Assembly (NCBI GenBank): GCA_026545225.1
Contig: CM048845.1
Coordinates: 81,433,033-81,497,032 of the forward strand
DNA from: Cornus controversa
Taxonomy: Eukaryota; Streptophyta; Magnoliopsida; Cornales; Cornaceae
Reading direction: 5' to 3'
Length of the DNA stretch: 64,000 bases
Shown here: piece after piece, positions 11,227 to 22,998 of the stretch
Layout of the letters: each line of letters starts with the position of its first letter
How positions within the stretch are numbered: position 1 is the stretch's first letter
Made by a program: the position numbers and the translations under genes
The notes under the pieces: generated by a model
Told to the model about the DNA's origin: nothing
The model's database searches: none
What the model saw: the letters and a program-made list of their open reading frames with translations, nothing else

Positions 11227-11887
11227 GTGTGTGTGTATTTTAATGGCAGGACTGCCATTTCTGCATCTTTCGGCTGCATCAACGCCACTTTTAAGTGGTG
11301 ATCAAGGTAGCTTGTCAGATAGAATACCCATGCTACCAAGGCGGCGAAGATCTTTTATGTCCCCAAGAGCATCGAAGGATGTCCCTTACAGTTTCCGGTT
11401 CCCTGCAATGACCAAGAAGCCAAGATGGTGGTGGAGGGCTATAGCATGCCTGCCTTATTTAATGCCCCTCCACGAGACATGGATGTATGCAGAGACAGCA
11501 TATCATCTCCACCCATTCTTGGAGGACTTGGAATTCTTGACATACCCTTTCTTGGAAGCTCTTGGTAGACTGCCGAGCTGGTTCTTAATGGCATATTTCT
11601 TTGTTGCATATCTTGGAGTGGTGAGGAAAAAGGAATGGCCCCACTTCTTTAGGTTCCATGTGGTGATGGGCATGCTACTGGAGATTGCCTTGCAGGTGAT
11701 AGGGACTATAAGCCGTTGGATGCCACTCGCCGTGTATTGGGGTAAGGTTGGTATGCATTTCTGGACTGCTGTTGCATTTGCTTACCTTTTCACGGTTCTG
11801 GAGTGCATTAGGTGCGCCCTTGCTGGGATGTATGCAGACGTTCCATTTGTCTGTGATGCGGCATACATTCAAATCCCATATGATTAA
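8922..11887 (+). CDS. TIC20-I: TIC20-I, channel subunit of the chloroplast inner-envelope translocon
   Basis: Core membrane subunit of the TIC complex that passes nuclear-encoded preproteins across the inner chloroplast envelope. Two coding exons, 8922-9102 and 11250-11887, join in phase to 272 residues, close to the Arabidopsis length of about 274. The start was set at the ATG at 8922; the residues MILSQCS follow an acceptor at 8900, and no upstream in-frame ATG is seen within the exon. Residues 1 to about 100 are Ser/Arg-rich with few acids, as expected of a transit peptide, and end near RASKDVP. The mature part is very conserved: WWWRAIACLPYLMPLHETWM, then four hydrophobic helices, ending with the CDAAYIQIPYD C-terminus. 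The 2.15-kb intron contains a hAT-like element and an unexplained coding-like fragment. No disabling change is seen. Confidence 0.95.
9208..10381. mobile_element. hAT-like element inside the TIC20-I intron
   Basis: The flanks carry a perfect 8-bp duplication, gttttgat, at 9200-9207 and 10382-10389. The left end TAATGTGGCCAATTGGG pairs with the inverted right end TAGGGGTGGCAAATGGG. Subterminal text rich in 'gggtcga / gacccat' motifs is typical of plant hAT relics. The interior has two TA microsatellites (about 9421-9448 and 9554-9587) and no transposase. Confidence 0.75.
10400..10800 (+). other. Unrecognised coding-like fragment in the TIC20-I intron
   Basis: Between the hAT-like element and the last exon is a less AT-rich stretch. 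One frame from about 10590 to 10731 reads QPVLDMAYELQQKFVTEDLG and continues to a stop after SVNKNH. It has codon-like composition but I cannot name the family, and there is no start or clear splice structure. It may be a gene fragment carried in by a transposon, or a remnant of an alternative exon. Confidence 0.3.
11178..11221. repeat. TG/TA microsatellite before the last TIC20-I exon
   Basis: A (TG)n tract followed by (TA)n lies about 30-70 bp before the acceptor at 11249, in the place where a pyrimidine tract and branch point would be expected. Confidence 0.8.
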
Positions 11888-12376
11888 GGAGGAGGGTATG
11901 TATAGGAGTGGCAGATGATTCTTGTGGTCTTTTTGGTAAGTAAATAGCTAAATTAAATTCTAGAATTTGGCGTTGCCCGGATTTGAACCGGAGACCGTAA
12001 AAACCAATGATAGGCTCGGTTCTTGAACGAGTTCCTTTCAATTTATTTAGTAGTTTTTGTGCCCGAGTGATGCTTAGTTTTGAATTTGACATTTTAATGC
12101 TTTATTGCTCATTGAAATTGGCCATGTAAAAGCTCTCATTTGAAATTTCCAAGACTTTAGTGTAGGAGTTTGCTGTATACTGGACTGGACTTGATGATAT
12201 TCCTTGTACTTCTGTCTCTAAATTCCTTCTCTCTCATCCTATTTGCGTGGGTGTTGAGTGTTCACAAACTGCATAGTGCACAGTGGTTTTCAGGTTATAT
12301 TTTTGGGCCTGAACATCAATGACTAATTAGGTACCAGACTTAATGTGACTAAACAGGTACCAAAATCAAGAGTTGC
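11888..12376. other. 3' flank of TIC20-I
   Basis: Presumed 3' untranslated region and downstream spacer. A tRNA-like T-arm text is present on the minus strand at about 11968-11995 but no full cloverleaf can be drawn. Nothing else is recognised. Confidence 0.4.
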
Positions 12377-12694
12377 CTTGATGTGTGCAAGACTACAAGT
12401 AATGTTATAAACCAATAAAATGAAGACATATATATAGTTCAATTTCTTTTGGTTTTTTAGACTTTATTTATTTTTTAATTCAGATGTGTGCAAGTAATGT
12501 CATAAACCAATCAAATGAAAACATGTATAGTTCAAAATCTTAGACCTTTTTTTTTTTTTTTTTTAATTTAGATGTGTGCGAGTAATGTCATAAACCAATC
12601 AAATGAAAACATATATAGTTCAAATTCTTACACTTTTTTTTTTAATTTAGATGTGTGCAAGTAATGTTACAAACCAATCAAATGAAAACATATA
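12377..12694. repeat. Minisatellite with 80-105 bp unit, four copies
   Basis: The unit begins gatgtgtgcaagtaatg, continues ataaaccaatcaaatgaaaa and ends in a T tract before aattta. Starts are near 12381 (diverged), 12483, 12571 and 12649. The fourth copy is interrupted at 12695 by a foldback element and its tail resumes at 14253 (aaaattcttagac plus T tract). Confidence 0.8.
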
Positions 12695-13009
12695 GGGAAA
12701 ATTACATTTACCTCCCTTGTAAATAGGCGAAATAACAGATATCTCACCTGTAGTTTCAAAAATAACATTGGCGCTGTCAGTGTTGTCAGTTGACTAATAA
12801 TGTAAAAAGACAATTATACCCATCTACTTTTTACTATATTTTATTTAAAAATATCTAATAATGTAAAAAAATCTACCTATCCTTTCACTTTTAACTCATT
12901 CACTTTTTTTTTCTCTCTCCTCTCTCACCATTTCTCTCCCTCACCTAACTTTTCTTCTTCTCTCTCCACCTTTCGCAATTCTCTTTTCTTCTCTTCTTTT
13001 TCTCTCCAA

Positions 13010-13049
<40 letters not shown>

Positions 13050-14252
13050 CATGTACACATGTATATACATAGATATACACATGTATATATATATAGATCA
13101 CTGGTGCTCAATGCTAGCGGATTGGCGGCCATGGAGCTCTTGGAATTGGAGAGGAGACAGAGAGGAGAGAGAAAAATGGTGAGAGATGAGAAAGAGACTT
13201 ATATACATATTACATAGCACTTATATATATATATATATACACACATATTATATACATACACAAACACATGCTGGGTCCGGCCACCATCTCCTCCCATATA
13301 TATGTATTACATATACACATGTATATTATATACATACACAAACACATGCTGGGTCCGGCCACCATCTCCTCCCATATATATGTATTACATATACACATGT
13401 ATATACACAGATATATATATATATATATATATATAAAAGTCACAACTTGCTGTCTAGTGAGTTGCAGCTGCCTTGGCCGTGTCCCCCTTTTCTGCGGATG
13501 CTCTAATGGCTGCCATGGCACCGGCGTAAACTTCCAGTCGGCTAAAATCGTAAAGAAATCGGCCAACTATCATCGTGCTGGGTCAGGCCACGATCTCCTC
13601 CCATGCCTTGTCAGCTTCTCTGCCTCGTCTTCTGAACACACCAGTGGCATCAAGCCGATGCACCTTCCATCCCCTGACATTTCGAAGCCTATGAATTTTC
13701 TCCAACTGCTTGCAGGCTAACTTGCTTGTGTTGTTCTTGATTGCCTGTATTGCTTCTTGAAGTAGTGTAGCATGATTGGTGAAATTATAGCATGTTTGGG
13801 CTCCGAAGTATTGATCGAATTCGGGGGTAGTCGATGGGGTTGGGCCGCGGAGAAGCTTGGTGGATTGATTCCGGTGCCAGCTCTCTGTATATATATATCC
13901 CCAAGCTGTCTCTTTCTCTGTGTATGTATATGTATATGTATATATATATATGTATGTATGTATATACAGTACTATATTTTGTTGGAAAGAAGACGATGAA
14001 TAGTGGGGGCAACATTGTACACAAATAATACGTTAAATGAGGGTATTTCAGTCCTTTCATACATTTTAGGGGGGCATTTTGGAATTTTCAGTTCAAATAT
14101 ATAATGACATCATTAATTTTCATACCTGCACCGACAGGAACACCAGGGTTACAAAAGTTATACTGATAGGAGAGATCAGTGTTATTTTTGAAATTATAGA
14201 GGAGGTATCTGTTATTTCACCTATTTACAGGAGAAGTCAGTGTAATTTTTCC
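12695..14252. mobile_element. Foldback element, MULE-like, 1.56 kb
   Basis: Terminal inverted repeats of roughly 100 bp: GGGAAAATTACATTTACCTC at the left is mirrored by the complement at 14190-14252, with 'aataggcgaaataacagata' matching 'tatctgttatttcacctatt'. The element sits in the fourth minisatellite unit. Aligning the broken unit with its neighbours suggests about 6-7 bp of the unit is missing and no target duplication is visible. The interior holds TA tracts, CT-rich tracts and a less AT-rich part (13440-13870) that could be captured sequence. Confidence 0.7.
13245..13400. repeat. Two tandem copies of a 78-bp unit
   Basis: The unit containing ctgggtccggccaccatctc occurs at 13271 and 13349, nearly identical. 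A partial third version (gctgggtcaggccacgatct) appears near 13577. The unit includes ATG-TAT microsatellite text, so long apparent open frames here are products of the duplication. Confidence 0.85.
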
Positions 14253-14499
14253 AAAATTCTTAGACTTTTTTTTAATTGAGAATGACGCTCAATTCTCTTA
14301 ATTAATTGACTACAACAACTCCTTTTATTGTTTGGATTGAATCCGACTTCTAAGATATATATAAAAATATAATTGTTATTATGAAGTATCAAACCTTGCT
14401 TTACTTTTTTGGTGCAAAGGCTCCAACCATAATGCCAACGCGTTCATTCTAGTAATAGGGGACCAATAATTATATTTACTTAATTTATTTTGGAAAGTT

Positions 14500-15450
14500 A
14501 ATCACTACAAAAATATTAGTATAAGCTTTTTTTTTTTATTTTAAAAATAATACCTTAGTGTTAATATTTATTAATTTATTTTCAAATGTATAAAATATAA
14601 TGCTTAATATGGTATATTTGTTTTAGAATGTTAAAAATATGTAAACATATATGGGAAGAGTTCTTCTACCACTTTTTCACATGTGTATTTTTTTTTTTTT
14701 GTTAATTTATATTCTAATTTTGGACATTTAGTTTTATGATATTAAATTGTTCTTTAGTGTCTCGAGATATATAGTATAACATATAACAGTTAGAAGTAAT
14801 ATAAGTTAAACCATTTTCTTATATTTTTTCAAATTCTAAAAACTCAATTAGATTAATTGATGAGTTTAAATCATTTAATTTAAATATCTAATTTTATGAA
14901 ATTAGTTTTTTCTTTAGCTTCCCGAGATATATAGTATAACATATGAGTTAAAGTAATATAAGTTATACCACTCTTTTATTTTTTGTCAATAATACTTTAA
15001 CATTAATATATATTAAAATGTTAATACTATATTAATGTCGAGAGATATTGACGATGACCTAAAAAATATGTTAATTCAATGGATGTATATTTAATGTTTG
15101 TTATCGATGCTCTATTATTTGAATGAGATTATTGTTTTTATTTGATTTCAATATAGTGAAAATTGTGTCATTGATTTAGTTAATAATATAATTTATAATG
15201 TTTGTTTGTTATATTCAAAACGAGGAAAGAAATATTATTGTAATTTAATTAATGTCTTAAATTTATTTTAATAAATTGTCCGAACTTTTAATATTGTAAA
15301 TTAAATATTATTGTTGCGTTTTATATAAACAAAAGAAAACCACGGAGTGGTGTTAGGAGTGTCTAACTAATGTTGAAGGTGTGTGTCCGCAAGGGATGAA
15401 GTTTGATTCTTCACAGCAACAACAAAACTTTGATAAAAAGCTCATCATTA
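14500..15450. mobile_element. Relic homologous to the interior of the element at 45310-46906
   Basis: Several stretches match the reverse complement of 45470-46715 in the same order: 'tattaatttattttcaaatg' near 14567, 'cgagatatatagtataacat' at about 14763 and again near 14923, 'gtaatttaattaatgtctta' near 15239, and a tRNA-like segment near 15341-15420. The terminal parts of the family are not present here. AT-rich and non-coding. Confidence 0.55.
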
Positions 15451-15689
15451 CAGGGCTTGACAGCAGTTTAACCCGAGATTCAGAATCAACCGGAGCTTAA
15501 TTAGACCTTAATCCGAACTGATAAAAAAGAAAGCAAAGTAGCATAGCTGGTTTAACAATTTGAAGCTTGCCTCAGTGATATGTACTTTTTAATAAGGGAA
15601 TGAAATGGAGTGGGTTTGATGTGAGATTCCATTAAAAGTACCTTTTTTTGCAACTGTGTTTGGATTTTAGTTTTAAATTTAAATTTCAA

Positions 15690-17808
15690 AGGTTAAATGC
15701 TATGACACCTTTTGATTTCTTTTTATTGTTCATAGATTAAATTTTTTGCAATATTGATTTTGAGATTTTCTGAGATTTGATTAATATAATCCTAACATCC
15801 TATTCGGGTCGTTAGAGGCCATTAGAAGTCAACTAATTTATGTCAAAACTACCATTCATGTTTGAAAGTACAATTATAATATTAATTAGTTGAATCTTTA
15901 TACCTTGCAACAAAAAAAAAGAAGAAGATAAATTGCATTCTTATTTCTTGAACTGCTTTTTTTTTTTTAATTGTTTTGACCAATTAATATATAAAAGTTT
16001 GTTTGATCACTGTTTTAAAATTTTAACCAATTGATATAGGGAGCTGATATTAGCACTCCACCAATATCATCTGGCACTCTACTTCTACCTTTTTGTAAAG
16101 TACAATTACAAAGGTATCCCTCTACCCTACAATATTGATTCTTATATTTTTAATACCCTAATTGCCCTTATTTGATAATGTTAGAATTCTTAACTCTAAA
16201 TTACAACTTTTTTCTCACATTCTTTTTTGGTGTGAAAATATGTCTTCGTTGATTTTAAAAATATTATTTTTTTATGTTGAATCAATTTATCAATATTTAT
16301 TTTAGAAGTAAAAAAGTTTAGGATTCAATATAATGATTTAGAGAGTATCATCAAATGTATTTGATTCGGATAATAAAAGTTACATGATTAGATAAGTTTG
16401 GGAAGAAGTTGTTAATAATAGATTATCTAGAGAAATATTAAAAATGTATTTGAGTTGGAAACAAACATTATATCAATGAATAAAACCTATTTGAAAAAAA
16501 AATTAATTATATTTAAAATCAAAAGAAAGTTTAATTTCACTTGAATAAAAATTATGATATATAGTTCTTTAAGAAAACTAAGGAAATCTTTTTTATTTTA
16601 ATAGAGAACTTTTAGAAATTAAAAGATGAAAAGAGAAAAACATGACTCTATAAAATATTTTTTCAATTGTAGTTGTCTTAATTTAACTAAGGTGCCTTTG
16701 CACCAAAATTTCAAAAGATAAAAATAAATAAATTAATATGATATTTTTCTTCATTTGCTTTTTATTTTCTCCTCCTTCCTTTCTATTTTGTTTGTTCACA
16801 AATTGATGGTATGTTTCAAAATTTTAATTTATGTTATTTTATAAATAAGACACATGAAAAATAAATTACATGTTTGGTGAGTAAAAATAGAATATTTCAA
16901 ATTTTGGATTCTTTGAGTTATATAGGATAAGGACACTAACTAACAAGTTTCAATTGAAAAACGTCTAAATTATAGTATTTGGGTGGTAATAAATGGATTG
17001 TTATATTGTAAACCTAAAGTAAAAAAGTTGAAAAAACTTTTTTTTAAGAAAAATAAAATAAAATTAAAATTGAGTCTTGAATTAGAAGGGCAATTAGGGT
17101 ACTAAAAATATAAAAATCTAAAATGGTATAACATATGACGACTTTTGTAATTTTACTTTACAAAAATATAGGAGTGGAGTGTCAGAGGATATTAGTGAAG
17201 TGCTAATATCAGCTCCCTTGATATATAGAAATTGTTTTAAAATTTTGATCAATTGATATATAGAAGCTTGTTTGGTCATTGTCTTCAACCATTTTGTAGA
17301 TGAGTACTTTACCAAGGATAAAATAACACTTACTTTGAATAAAATAAAAAAGAAGCTATTTTTTTGCCATTTTCATATGAATAAAAGAACGCTTTCTTTT
17401 TTTTTATTTAAAAAAAGCAATCGGGAAGTTCATTACAAAATGGTTTAAGACAGTAAACAAACAAACTTCTATATATCAATTGCTAAAAATTTAAAAATAA
17501 TGACTCAACAAACTTTAATATATCAATTGGTCATTTTTTTTATTTTTTATTTAAAAAAAAAAAACCGGTTCAAGAAATAAGTGTGCAATTTATCATTTTT
17601 TTTTTTTGCGTGGTATAAATGTCCAACTAATTAATGCTATAATAGTAATTTCAAATATGAAGGATAATTTTGACATAAACTAACTCTCTAACGATGCGAA
17701 GTGTTAGAATTATATTAACCAAATTTCAGAAGATGTTAGAACCAATATTGTAAAAGGTTTAATCTATGAACAATAAAAGAAAACTTCAAGTGTTAGAGGA
17801 TTTTACCC
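15690..17808. mobile_element. Foldback MULE-type element, host of a later insertion
   Basis: Arms of about 340 bp are mirrored: 15690-16038 and 17218-17808, ends AGGTTAAATGCT and the complement of GGGTAAAATCCT. Flanking 9-mers aaatttcaa (15681-15689) and aaatatcaa (17809-17817) match at 8 of 9 positions, the size expected of Mutator-like elements. The 1.18-kb element at 16039-17217 lies inside the loop. No coding content. Confidence 0.72.
16039..17217 (+). mobile_element. 1.18-kb terminal-inverted-repeat element, copy 1
   Basis: Begins GGGAGCTGATATTAGCACTC and ends with its complement; the inverted repeats extend about 85 bp with mismatches. Flanks carry an 8-bp duplication, ttgatata (16031-16038 and 17218-17225). 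The interior is AT-rich and non-coding. It is clearly homologous to copies at 22999-24180 and 60658-61815. Family not recognised; duplication size points to hAT or a MULE relative. Confidence 0.82.
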
Positions 17809-17817
17809 AAATATCAA

Positions 17818-18307
17818 AATGGTTCATATTTAATTATTCTTGGCAAAACAATAATGTAAAATTGTGATATAATCAAGCCTGAAATGGATGAGGGTATATC
17901 AGCCAACCAACTAAAATCAAATATATATTTTATTTTATTAGTATATTGTTTGATTGATGAGGTGCTATAGTATTGCATTACAATTTTTCTTAACATTTTG
18001 AAAAAATCTATGAACGTGATTCAAATTCAGATCCAGATATGAATTTTGACACTAAAATATTGTTTGTGCTTGAGTGCCACCATTTGACCTGTGTGGCTTC
18101 GACTGGCACTATGCTAAGCTCGCTAGTATGAAGCCTGGCCCAAGCAGCTGTACGGGCCAGCCCGACTCGGTCAATAACCCCCGGCTTGGCGTGAGCATGG
18201 AGATTGGAGACCTGTGTGCTCGAACCACGAACCCGACACATCCTTTTATTTTATTTTTTTGCTAACTTTTTATATATATATATATATATATATATAATGC
18301 TTTTATT
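17818..18307. other. Intergenic DNA with a GC-richer repeat-like patch
   Basis: AT-rich to about 18000. The patch 18060-18245 is much less AT-rich (gtgtggcttcgactggcact, ggcccaagcagctgtacggg) and looks like a fragment of some repeat, not a gene. A TA tract follows near 18270-18296. Confidence 0.35.
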
Positions 18308-18690
18308 TAGGAGTGCACAAAGAACCTATGAGATTGATAAATCAAGACAAATCGAACCAAAATGTAATAGAATAGAATTACATTGTAGCATTTGGTTCTG
18401 ATTTCGGTTCCTAATTTAATTGTTTGGTTCTGTTTATAGGCCTAAAACTGAAACCGAACCATTATGTAATGATTCTTTAATTTTGAAACTAAAACTATGA
18501 TTTTAAGATTTTTTTTTTTTACTCTCATTAAGAAAAATTATATACATTCAATGTTATATTATTAAAGTAAAAAATAATAAAATATAACATTGAGTGAAAG
18601 TAAAATCAAAAGGTTCATGGAATAAAAAACCCAATCAATTTTATTTTGATTTAGTATGAAATTGTACTTAATCAAACTACATGCACTCTA
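18308..18690. mobile_element. hAT MITE, 383 bp
   Basis: Ends TAGGAGTGCAC and (inverted) TAGAGTGCATG are flanked by a perfect 8-bp duplication, cttttatt, at 18300-18307 and 18691-18698. The interior has 'aaactgaaaccgaacc' text and a hairpin around 18545-18597 like the one at 1990-2066. Confidence 0.8.
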
Positions 18691-18996
18691 CTTTTATTAA
18701 GCCGCAATTATATATATTACTTTGTCTAATGAATGGCTTTTGAAAAATGAAAATCATGATTCAAAAATCCAAAATGATACGAATGACCTCAGTCAAGTAC
18801 AACAATTCAGTGATGGCACTGTTATGATAAGTTTTGATGAATCCCAATTTAGTACTCAGTCAAGAAATAGTCACATAAGAAAAGATAAAAATCTCCTTAG
18901 CGAAGCATAAGCCTTTGAAAGATCTTTTATAAATCAATTAACTAGGAAAAATGAAGGGAAAAATTTTAAAGGCATAAAAATTGACAATCCTGTAAC

Positions 18997-19700
18997 CTAA
19001 GAAGCATGGACACGGACACGGGACACGGGTACGACACGACACGGACACGGCGACACGGCAAATTTAAAAAAAACAGGACACGACACGGCGGGGATACGGC
19101 TATGAAATAATATATTAATATATATTCAACAAGTTAACCAATATCCACAATACCATAAATTTAACAATAAAAAAATAATAAATCACACAAATACTTCAAT
19201 TTATTATCAAGTAATTAATGTATTTTCAAAAAGGATGTTCATTATATTGGCTTTTTTTATTTTTTTTGTTTCTAAATTTATTATTTAGGAATTTTATCCA
19301 ACTATTTTTTATTTTTAAAATTTTTTATTTTAGAAAATACTATATTTATATAGAAAAGGGCATAATAGTCATATTAAATGATATATGTCATTATAGTTAT
19401 TTCAAGGGGTCAAGATGTCAATTTTTAGAAGATGAGGGGCTGAAATGCTAAAAAAAATAGTTCAAAGGGGTCTTTTTGTAACTTTGCAAAAGTTCAGGAG
19501 TTTTTTTGCACTTTTAAAAATTACAAAATGTACCCCGCCGTGTCCCCCGCGTGTCCTTGCCGTGTCCCCCGCGTGTCCTTGCCGTGTCCTAAAAAAAAAA
19601 TTCCAGGACACTTCTACGGAGTGTCCGACACGTGTCCGAGGAGTGTCCGAGTGTCCGACACGGACACGGCACCCCTATACGAAGTGTCCGTGCTTTCTAG
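18997..19700. mobile_element. hAT-like non-autonomous element inside the caulimovirid fossil
   Basis: Ends CTAAGAAGCATGGACACGG and (inverted) CTAGAAAGCACGGACAC are flanked by a perfect 8-bp duplication, cctgtaac (18989-18996 and 19701-19708). Subterminal parts are dense in GTGTCCG/CGGACAC motifs. No transposase. A related relic lies at 1400-1851. Confidence 0.82.
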
Positions 19701-21466
19701 CCTGTAACAAATCCTTGTTATGCTCCCAGACCCAAGGATAATGAATTATCACCATCAAGATCTCCTACCCAAACAGATTTTGAAACCCATATACCCTTTG
19801 ATTCCCAAATAAGTTCTTTAAGTCAAGAATTTAAGTTTGATTTGCTTAAACTTCATGCAGAATTTAAATCAAAAGAAAACAAGTCAAAAAGACAAGCTTA
19901 TAGAAATAATTTTTCTGAAAAAGAAATGACAAAAATAATTCGAAACTGGAAGTCATTTATGACAGACTACAATCTCAAAATCAATTTCTTCGATTATTTA
20001 GAAAATTATTATAACAAAGTAAATATTCTAATAAAAACCAAATGAACTAAACCAGACAAAACATTTGTTTCTTCAAGTCATCCTCCTTTCGAAACTCTTA
20101 TCATCCATCACTTAGATCATGATTTAACTGCCTCTCCTCTCAAGGTTAGTGAAGCCAATGCACAGCCTGATTTAAGAAAAATCATTGAACAAAACAATTT
20201 CACTAATAAAAGTCTACATATAATAGGTAAACAACTTGACAAAATCGAAAATAGAATCGAAGCTCGCTTGGAAAGCAACACTGGTCAACAAGAAAAACCT
20301 TAATTAATCTTCCCGCTGAAAGAAAATGATTAACTTTAAAATCCCCAGAGTCAACAACGCTCCAAATAGTAAATAAAATGCTAAAAGATTTAGAAAAAGC
20401 AAAAGGAAAAATGAAGGAAGAATAGAACACTATTACATTCATTAATGAAAAAGCTAGCTCTAGTGCAGAATCAACTTCTTCTTTTGAAGAAAGTGAAATT
20501 CATAATCTTGAACAAACCTTCACAAATATGCAATTAAAACCAATTTATCGTAGTAAAGTCAATCCCACTAGTCTCACAAAGAACTGATATCCTAGGACAA
20601 CACCTCTAGATATCCAAATTGAAGAAAAACCATTCCAAAGTCAATTTTTTTGTCTCCGTGAATAAACTTTACGAGTAGAACATAGATGGTCTTTCTGAAC
20701 AAGAAATCTTAAATAAATTAAACCATATTTCTATGGTTGCTAATAGTTACATTACTAACCACACAGTTACCCAACCTGAGATTGTTGATTTTCTCACATC
20801 AGTTTTCACTGGTATATTAAGATCTTGGTGGAAAAATCACCTCTCAGAAGAAGATAGACAACAAGTTAAAAATGTTGTGCAAAAAGATAATGATGGAAAC
20901 CCTATTTTTGATGAAAGAATAGGTATGCATATTCCATATGGAGTCAATACCTTAATATTTACCATCATTAATCATTTTATAGGAACACCTAGTAGCATCA
21001 TGGCTAGAGTCCATGACCAATTAACCAATTTAAGCTGCCCAACACTCTCAGACTTTAGATGATACAAAGATGTGTTCTGATCTCAAGTCATGATGAGAAT
21101 GATACTAATAGCCCATTTTGGAAAGAAAAAATCATTAATGGATTACCTAGTCTCTTTGCTCATAAAATTAGGAAAACCCTTGCTAAGCCTGCTGGAATCA
21201 TTGATTACAGCCAACTTACTTATGGAAATATTATTAGCACAATCCAGAAAGAAGGATTAAAAATGTGCATTGATATGAAAATAAGTAAATAACTTAATAA
21301 TGAAAAGAAAAAAAGCTAAATATGAACTGAGCAATTTTTGCGAGCAATATGGCCTTCCATTCATTGCCCATTCTCGCAAAAAATTACATAAAAATCATAA
21401 AAATCCTACTAAATATAGAACGTATAAAAATTATCATAGAAGTAAACCTAAAGTTCAGAAAGAGGA

Positions 21467-21984
21467 ATTTTATAAAAAAACCCAAAAAGAAATTTAAAGA
21501 AGAGGGAACAACTAATAGTAAAAATGGTAAATATTTTAAATGTGGTAGCAGGGTCATTTTGCTAACAATTGCCCTATAAAGAAAAAAAATTACCAACTTC
21601 GAATCTCTGAAGAAAATAAAAAACAAATCTTCGAATTAAGAAACACCAGTGAAGAAAATGCGAAAACAAGTGATTCATCCTTTAGTAATAGTACCTATAG
21701 TTATACCTTTCTTGATATAACAATAATTTTATAAAAAAATCCAAAAAGAAATTTAAAGAAGAGGGAACAACTAATAGTAAAAATGGTAAATATTTTAAAT
21801 GTGGTAGCAGGGTCATTTTGCTAACAATTGCCCTATAAAGAAAAAAAATTACCAACTTCGAATCTTTGAAGAAAATAAAAAATAAATCTTCGAATTAAGA
21901 AATACCAGTGAAGAAAATGCGAAAACAAGTGATTCATCCTTTAGTAATAGTACCTATAGTTATACCTCTCTTGATATAACAATA
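21467..21984 (+). repeat. 259-bp tandem duplication within the caulimovirid fossil
   Basis: The segment from about 21467 to 21725 recurs directly at about 21726-21984 with only a few differences. The duplicated part includes the zinc-knuckle region. The high similarity means it happened much later than most of the decay of the surrounding fossil. Confidence 0.88.
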
Positions 21985-22740
21985 TGATGTAAAGATGGTT
22001 GTAAAGATTCTGTTGTATTTCAATTAATGTCCTTACCAAAAGCGAAGAGCAAGAAACTCTTCGTATAGAACTCATTAGTAAAATTGAAAATCCTGAAAAT
22101 AAATCCTTATATTTTAAAAAATTAAAAATTCTTTTAAAATAAAATAACAACAATGATATCCCTACAAGTTCTTCTAGTAAACCTACTTTTAGTCTTTCTA
22201 AAACACTAGAAAGATTTAATCAACCACAGAAAAAAATAACCTTACAAGAACTTCAAACATAAATTAACCATTTAAAAAATGAGTTAAAATTTTTAAAGAA
22301 TGAAATTCATGAATTACAACAGAAAATGTAATTATCCAAGTTGATAAAAGCCTAAAAGCTCACAAAGAATCTTCCTCTGATGAAATTCCTATTAATGCAC
22401 CTAGTAATGAACCTCCAACCGTTCACGAAGCAGAAGAAATTAGCCAACATATCAGCACTATATCTAAAATGGTCATTCAAAAATGATTTTCTAAAGTTAC
22501 CATTATAATTGATAAAGATTTAACCATTCAAGTTATTACTTTAATTGATACAGGAGCCAATCTTAATTGCATTCAAGAAGGATTAATTCCTTCTAAATAC
22601 TTTGAAAATACCTCCCAAAGATTAAGTTCTGTTAACTGTAGTAAAATGAAAATTAAATATAAGCTCTCAAAAGTCCATGTTTGTCAAGACAATGTGTATT
22701 TTAAGATATCATTTGTCTTAGTTAAAAATATGACCCAAAT

Positions 22741-22998
22741 ATATATATATATATATATAGTGTATGTCTGTACCTACGGCACTATCGCGTACTCGCCATT
22801 GTGACCGTTGGATGAAACAATTGTGGGCCGTTGATAGCTTGACATATTTGCCAAGCTTAGATGTAATATAGATATATTCTCTCAATAGTAAGGTTTGAAT
22901 TCAAAGGTGGAGTATTACACCCAAGCCAAAAAAGCATTGGCAGTTGAAAATTTTGCATCTAAGTTTTATATATTTATTTTATAATACTATATATTATT
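22741..22998. other. TA tract and unclassified repeat-like DNA
   Basis: A (TA)n tract begins where recognisable caulimovirid sequence stops. The following 230 bp, with tacggcactatcgcgtactc and a 'caagccaaaaaagcattggc' stretch, are not recognised. The same flank resumes after the element at 22999-24180. Confidence 0.35.

Larger units (their letters stand above)
18712..22740 (+). mobile_element. Endogenous caulimovirid (plant pararetrovirus) fossil, partial
   Basis: Broken relic of a Caulimoviridae polyprotein region, read on the plus strand. Parts in order: a stretch like the C-terminal end of a movement protein (18722-18910); a lysine-rich region with NFSEKEMTKIIRNWKSF text (19842-20045); a capsid region with SDFR and FWKEKIINGLP motifs (20733-21292); a zinc-knuckle region (21530-21590); and an aspartic protease with the DTGA catalytic motif (about 22540-22740). 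Reverse transcriptase and RNase H are not seen. Similarity to petuvirus-like capsids is from memory. It carries well over a dozen breaks and two structural events: a hAT-like insertion and a tandem duplication. Old by its decay. Confidence 0.78.

Noticed and set aside
11968-12050. tRNA gene on the minus strand (CCGGTTCAAATCCGG T-arm)
   Set aside because: Only the T-arm and a short following stretch fit; no matching 5' acceptor strand, D-arm or anticodon stem is found upstream on that strand.
13186-13720. Open frames of 106-150 codons rich in Tyr/Ile/His
   Set aside because: They are translations of TA/CA microsatellites and a 78-bp tandem duplication inside a foldback element.
19445-19741. 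Cys/Pro-rich 98-residue protein
   Set aside because: It is the GTGTCC repeat end of the hAT-like element read in one frame, continued into flanking DNA.
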